From: an uncultured Tenacibaculum sp.
Lineage (GTDB): Bacteria; Bacteroidota; Bacteroidia; Flavobacteriales; Flavobacteriaceae
Length of the DNA: 64,000 nucleotides
Reading direction: 5' to 3'
NCBI RefSeq assembly: GCF_947499065.1
Contig: NZ_CANMMT010000005.1
Coordinates: 62,001 to 126,000, forward strand
A program made the position numbers and the translations under genes. Of the stretch, positions 61,840 to 64,000 are shown piece by piece (position 1 is the first letter of the stretch; each line of letters begins with the position of its first letter). The notes beneath the pieces are model-generated. The model searched no databases and was not told where the DNA came from. It was given only the letters and a program-made list of their open reading frames with translations.

Positions 61840-62538
61840 TTATGACTTGTCTATTAGTCTGAATCCTTCACCATGGATATTTAAAATTTCAACGTTCTCG
61901 TCGTTTTTTAAATACTTTCTAAGCTTAGCAATATAAACGTCCATACTACGAGAAGTAAAGTAATTATCGTCTCTCCATATTTTAGTTAACGCTAATTCAC
62001 GAGGCATTAAGTCGTTTTTATGAATTGCAAGCATTCTTAAAAGTTTACTTTCTTTTGGAGATAATTTTTGTGTTTCTCCACCATTAAAAGTTAAATGACG
62101 TAATTTAGAATTAAAATCAAATCCACCTATTTTAAATTCAAACTCATCAGTTTCGTTTGATTTTTCATTTTCTTTTCGTTGTAAAATAGCTTTGATTTTA
62201 TGTAATAAAACCTCAGAATCGAAAGGTTTATTTAAATAATCATCAGCTCCAACTTGGTAACCTCTTAAAACATCTTCTTTTAATGTTTTAGCTGTTAAGA
62301 AAATTATTGGGATTTCTTTGTTCGTTGTTCTAATGTCTTGAGCTAATGAAAATCCATCTTTTCGAGGCATCATTACATCTAAAATACATAAGTCATATTC
62401 TGCATTTTTAAACATAATTAATCCATCTATACCATCTTTAGCATGTGTAACATTATAGTCGTTTAATGCCAGGTAATCTTTAAGGACAGTTCCAAAATTT
62501 GGATCATCTTCTACTAATAGTATTTTTTTACTCCCCAT
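61840..62538 (-). CDS. OmpR/PhoB-family response regulator
   Basis: 232 aa. A receiver domain (1-120) has acidic DD at 11-12, phosphoacceptor D54 in CILDVMMPRKDG and K in FLTAKT. It is followed by a winged helix (about 135-230: KLSPKESKLLRMLAIHKNDL, then SRSMDVYIAKLRKYL). It is encoded directly behind the histidine kinase (12 bases) and is its partner. It likely binds DNA; targets are unknown. Confidence 0.94.
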   Translation of the reverse strand: MGSKKILLVEDDPNFGTVLKDYLALNDYNVTHAKDGIDGLIMFKNAEYDLCILDVMMPRKDGFSLAQDIRTTNKEIPIIFLTAKTLKEDVLRGYQVGADDYLNKPFDSEVLLHKIKAILQRKENEKSNETDEFEFKIGGFDFNSKLRHLTFNGGETQKLSPKESKLLRMLAIHKNDLMPRELALTKIWRDDNYFTSRSMDVYIAKLRKYLKNDENVEILNIHGEGFRLIDKS

Positions 62539-62550
62539 CTTATTTTAAAT

Positions 62551-64000
62551 TTATATTAATGGTAATTTAACCGTAAACAAGCTTCCTTTGCCTTTTTCAC
62601 TTTCAACGTGTATACTTCCTTGGTGATTATCTATAATCTCTTTTACATAGGCTAATCCTAAACCATGGCCTTTTACGTTGTGAATATTTCCTTTATGCTC
62701 TCTATAAAATTTATCGAAAACATATTTTTGAGCATTTCTACTCATTCCTATACCTTTATCTTTTATCTTAAAGATAAAGTATTTATTTGTACTTTCAGTA
62801 TATACATCAATTTTAGGTGCTCCATCAGAGTACTTTAAAGCATTTTCAAGCATATTAACTACCACATTTGTTAAGTGAAATTGATTACCTAATATTTCTG
62901 TTGAAATAGCTTTAAAATGTGTTGTTATACTTCCTTTTTTATCGTTTATTAATAACTGAATGTGTTCTATAGCTTCTTCAATAATGTCGTGTACATCAAT
63001 AGCATCCTTACTAATTTCTATTTGATTTTTTTCTAATCTTGAAATTCGTAAAACATTTTCAACTTGCCCGTGCATACGTTTGTTTTCGTCACGAATCATT
63101 TGAACATATCGTTTCACTTTATCTTGGTCTGATATGATTTTTGGGTTTTTAATAGCATCTAAAGCTAGGTTTATAGTAGCTATAGGTGTTTTAAACTCAT
63201 GTGTCATATTATTTATGAAATCTGTTTTGATTTCAGATATTTTTTTCTGACGAATTAGTTGATACAAGGAAGCAGAAAAAGCTGCAATAATTATACCAAT
63301 AAACAATAACGATAAACCTAAAATTTTTACCATCCCAGAAAGTAAGTTCTTACGTTCGTTAGGAAATCTTATGTATAATTTATATTTACTATTTCCATTA
63401 TCATCTTCAAATAGTGGATAACTGGTATCGTTAGGTTTAATATTAAAATAACCAGATTTTAATTGCGTTGCAAATCCATCTTCATACACACAATATTTAA
63501 AATCTTGGGTTATATTCATTCTTGCTAATTCCCGTTTTATAGTTTCGTTTAGCTGTTTGTTGCTAATTCGTTGGTTAATAGGATATATTCTTTTACTCTC
63601 TCTAAATACATGTTCTAATTGTTGTTTATTCCAATTATCATAAAGTTTAAAAGTAGAAAATTGACTTTCATTATTAGAACTTCTAAAATCTTTGTTTTCA
63701 GATTTTATGATTTGAGAAAAATAAATATCTTCTTTACCTGTGTAACGCTTTACAACAATAGAGTCGTTATTAACAAAATCTCCAGGTATTTTAAAGTTTT
63801 CTTCTAAAATAGTACTACCAAAAGAGAATTTTTTCTTGTTGGTTGTGTCTATCTGTTGAAATAAGAAAGTCTTTATTTCCGCATCTGTTCTAAATTTATT
63901 ATTCTCAAAAAAATCTTTACTATTTTGAACAAATTCTGTGTACTCTCTATCTTTTATACTTTCTGAAGTACCAGCTAAAGCAATAATTACATTATTGTTA
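62551..64000 (-). CDS. Membrane sensor histidine kinase (5' end outside the window)
   Basis: The frame stays open from the stop at 62551 to the right edge, giving 483 visible codons. An internal ATG at 63519 is not the true start, because the upstream frame encodes a coherent periplasmic sensor region (AGTSESIKDREYTEFVQNSK, VVKRYTGKEDIYFSQIIKSE). After it come one membrane helix (MVKILGLSLLFIGIIIAAFS), HisKA with FINNMTHEFKTP, and HATPase motifs NMLENALKYS, IKDKGIGMS and HGLGLAYVKEI. Only the first membrane helix and start are missing. It pairs with the response regulator. Confidence 0.92.
   Translation of the reverse strand, partial: NNNVIIALAGTSESIKDREYTEFVQNSKDFFENNKFRTDAEIKTFLFQQIDTTNKKKFSFGSTILEENFKIPGDFVNNDSIVVKRYTGKEDIYFSQIIKSENKDFRSSNNESQFSTFKLYDNWNKQQLEHVFRESKRIYPINQRISNKQLNETIKRELARMNITQDFKYCVYEDGFATQLKSGYFNIKPNDTSYPLFEDDNGNSKYKLYIRFPNERKNLLSGMVKILGLSLLFIGIIIAAFSASLYQLIRQKKISEIKTDFINNMTHEFKTPIATINLALDAIKNPKIISDQDKVKRYVQMIRDENKRMHGQVENVLRISRLEKNQIEISKDAIDVHDIIEEAIEHIQLLINDKKGSITTHFKAISTEILGNQFHLTNVVVNMLENALKYSDGAPKIDVYTESTNKYFIFKIKDKGIGMSRNAQKYVFDKFYREHKGNIHNVKGHGLGLAYVKEIIDNHQGSIHVESEKGKGSLFTVKLPLI

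Noticed and set aside
63520..64000. Histidine kinase starting at the ATG at 63519
   Set aside because: The frame stays open to the right edge with a coherent sensor domain, so the true start lies outside the window.
1..64000. tRNA or rRNA genes
   Set aside because: No cloverleaf or rRNA-like segment was recognised; a covariance-model scan would be needed to exclude a tRNA with certainty.

Overview
The window looks like part of a chromosome from a marine-type member of the Flavobacteriaceae (Bacteroidota). It is AT-rich, genes often follow a -7 element of the form TAnnTTTG, and Shine-Dalgarno sequences are weak. It has three large T9SS type B (gliding-type) secreted proteins and several Bacteroidota-specific families (DUF2400/TIGR02757, DUF6122, DUF5916, LytTR with membrane helices). 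I cannot name the genus.

Layout. 1-19.6 kb is core chromosome: the 3' end of a probable menD, a CvfB-like RNA-binding protein, an esterase-like protein lacking its nucleophile, menB, an FAH-family enzyme, cinA, rpmB-rpmG-DUF4295, ftsY, a serine hydrolase/LytTR pair that may be an insertion, rimO, a Crp/Fnr regulator followed by a barrel/membrane/NmrA-like operon, a Dph6-like ATP pyrophosphatase, a FIST/histidine kinase/PAS sensory cluster and an S10 peptidase. 39.7-64 kb is core again: a LolD-like ABC ATPase and CPBP protease, a DUF5916 protein, sucC, uvrB, three T9SS type B proteins (two sharing a 2.7 kb near-identical 3' part), an ABC exporter and a two-component system whose kinase runs off the right edge.

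Between them, 19,620-39,762, lies a ~20.1 kb integrative element. It has split a DUF2400 gene: the C-terminal part is at 19359-19619 and the N-terminal part at 39741-40265. The ends carry a perfect 28-bp inverted repeat next to a short direct repeat (AACAT), which is the geometry left by a large serine integrase acting on a palindromic attP. That integrase lies at the right end (37135-38910). Next to it the element carries a complete diverged DUF2400 gene (38907-39671), apparently replacing the gene it destroys and lying in the same orientation directly behind the broken host copy.

The element's cargo is mostly unrecognised. The most striking part is a tightly overlapping minus-strand operon (26285 to 20048). 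It encodes an 803-aa protein joining an RNA polymerase alpha-CTD-like domain, a sigma region 4-like HTH, HARE winged helices and three helicase-associated (HA) repeats; a 60-aa protein; a DndD-like SMC ATPase; and a DndE-HerA fusion ATPase. DndA, DndB and DndC are absent, so it cannot be an ordinary phosphorothioation cassette. I regard it as the best candidate here for an undescribed (probably defence) system. A possible ADP-ribosyltransferase-like gene sits just upstream. Other cargo includes a soluble/four-helix membrane protein pair, secreted proteins, a replication-initiator-like protein beside a structured non-coding stretch, a C5-cytosine methyltransferase with a small coiled-coil partner, a small serine recombinase and a decayed DUF4238-like gene.

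All statements come from reading the sequence; no database search was run.
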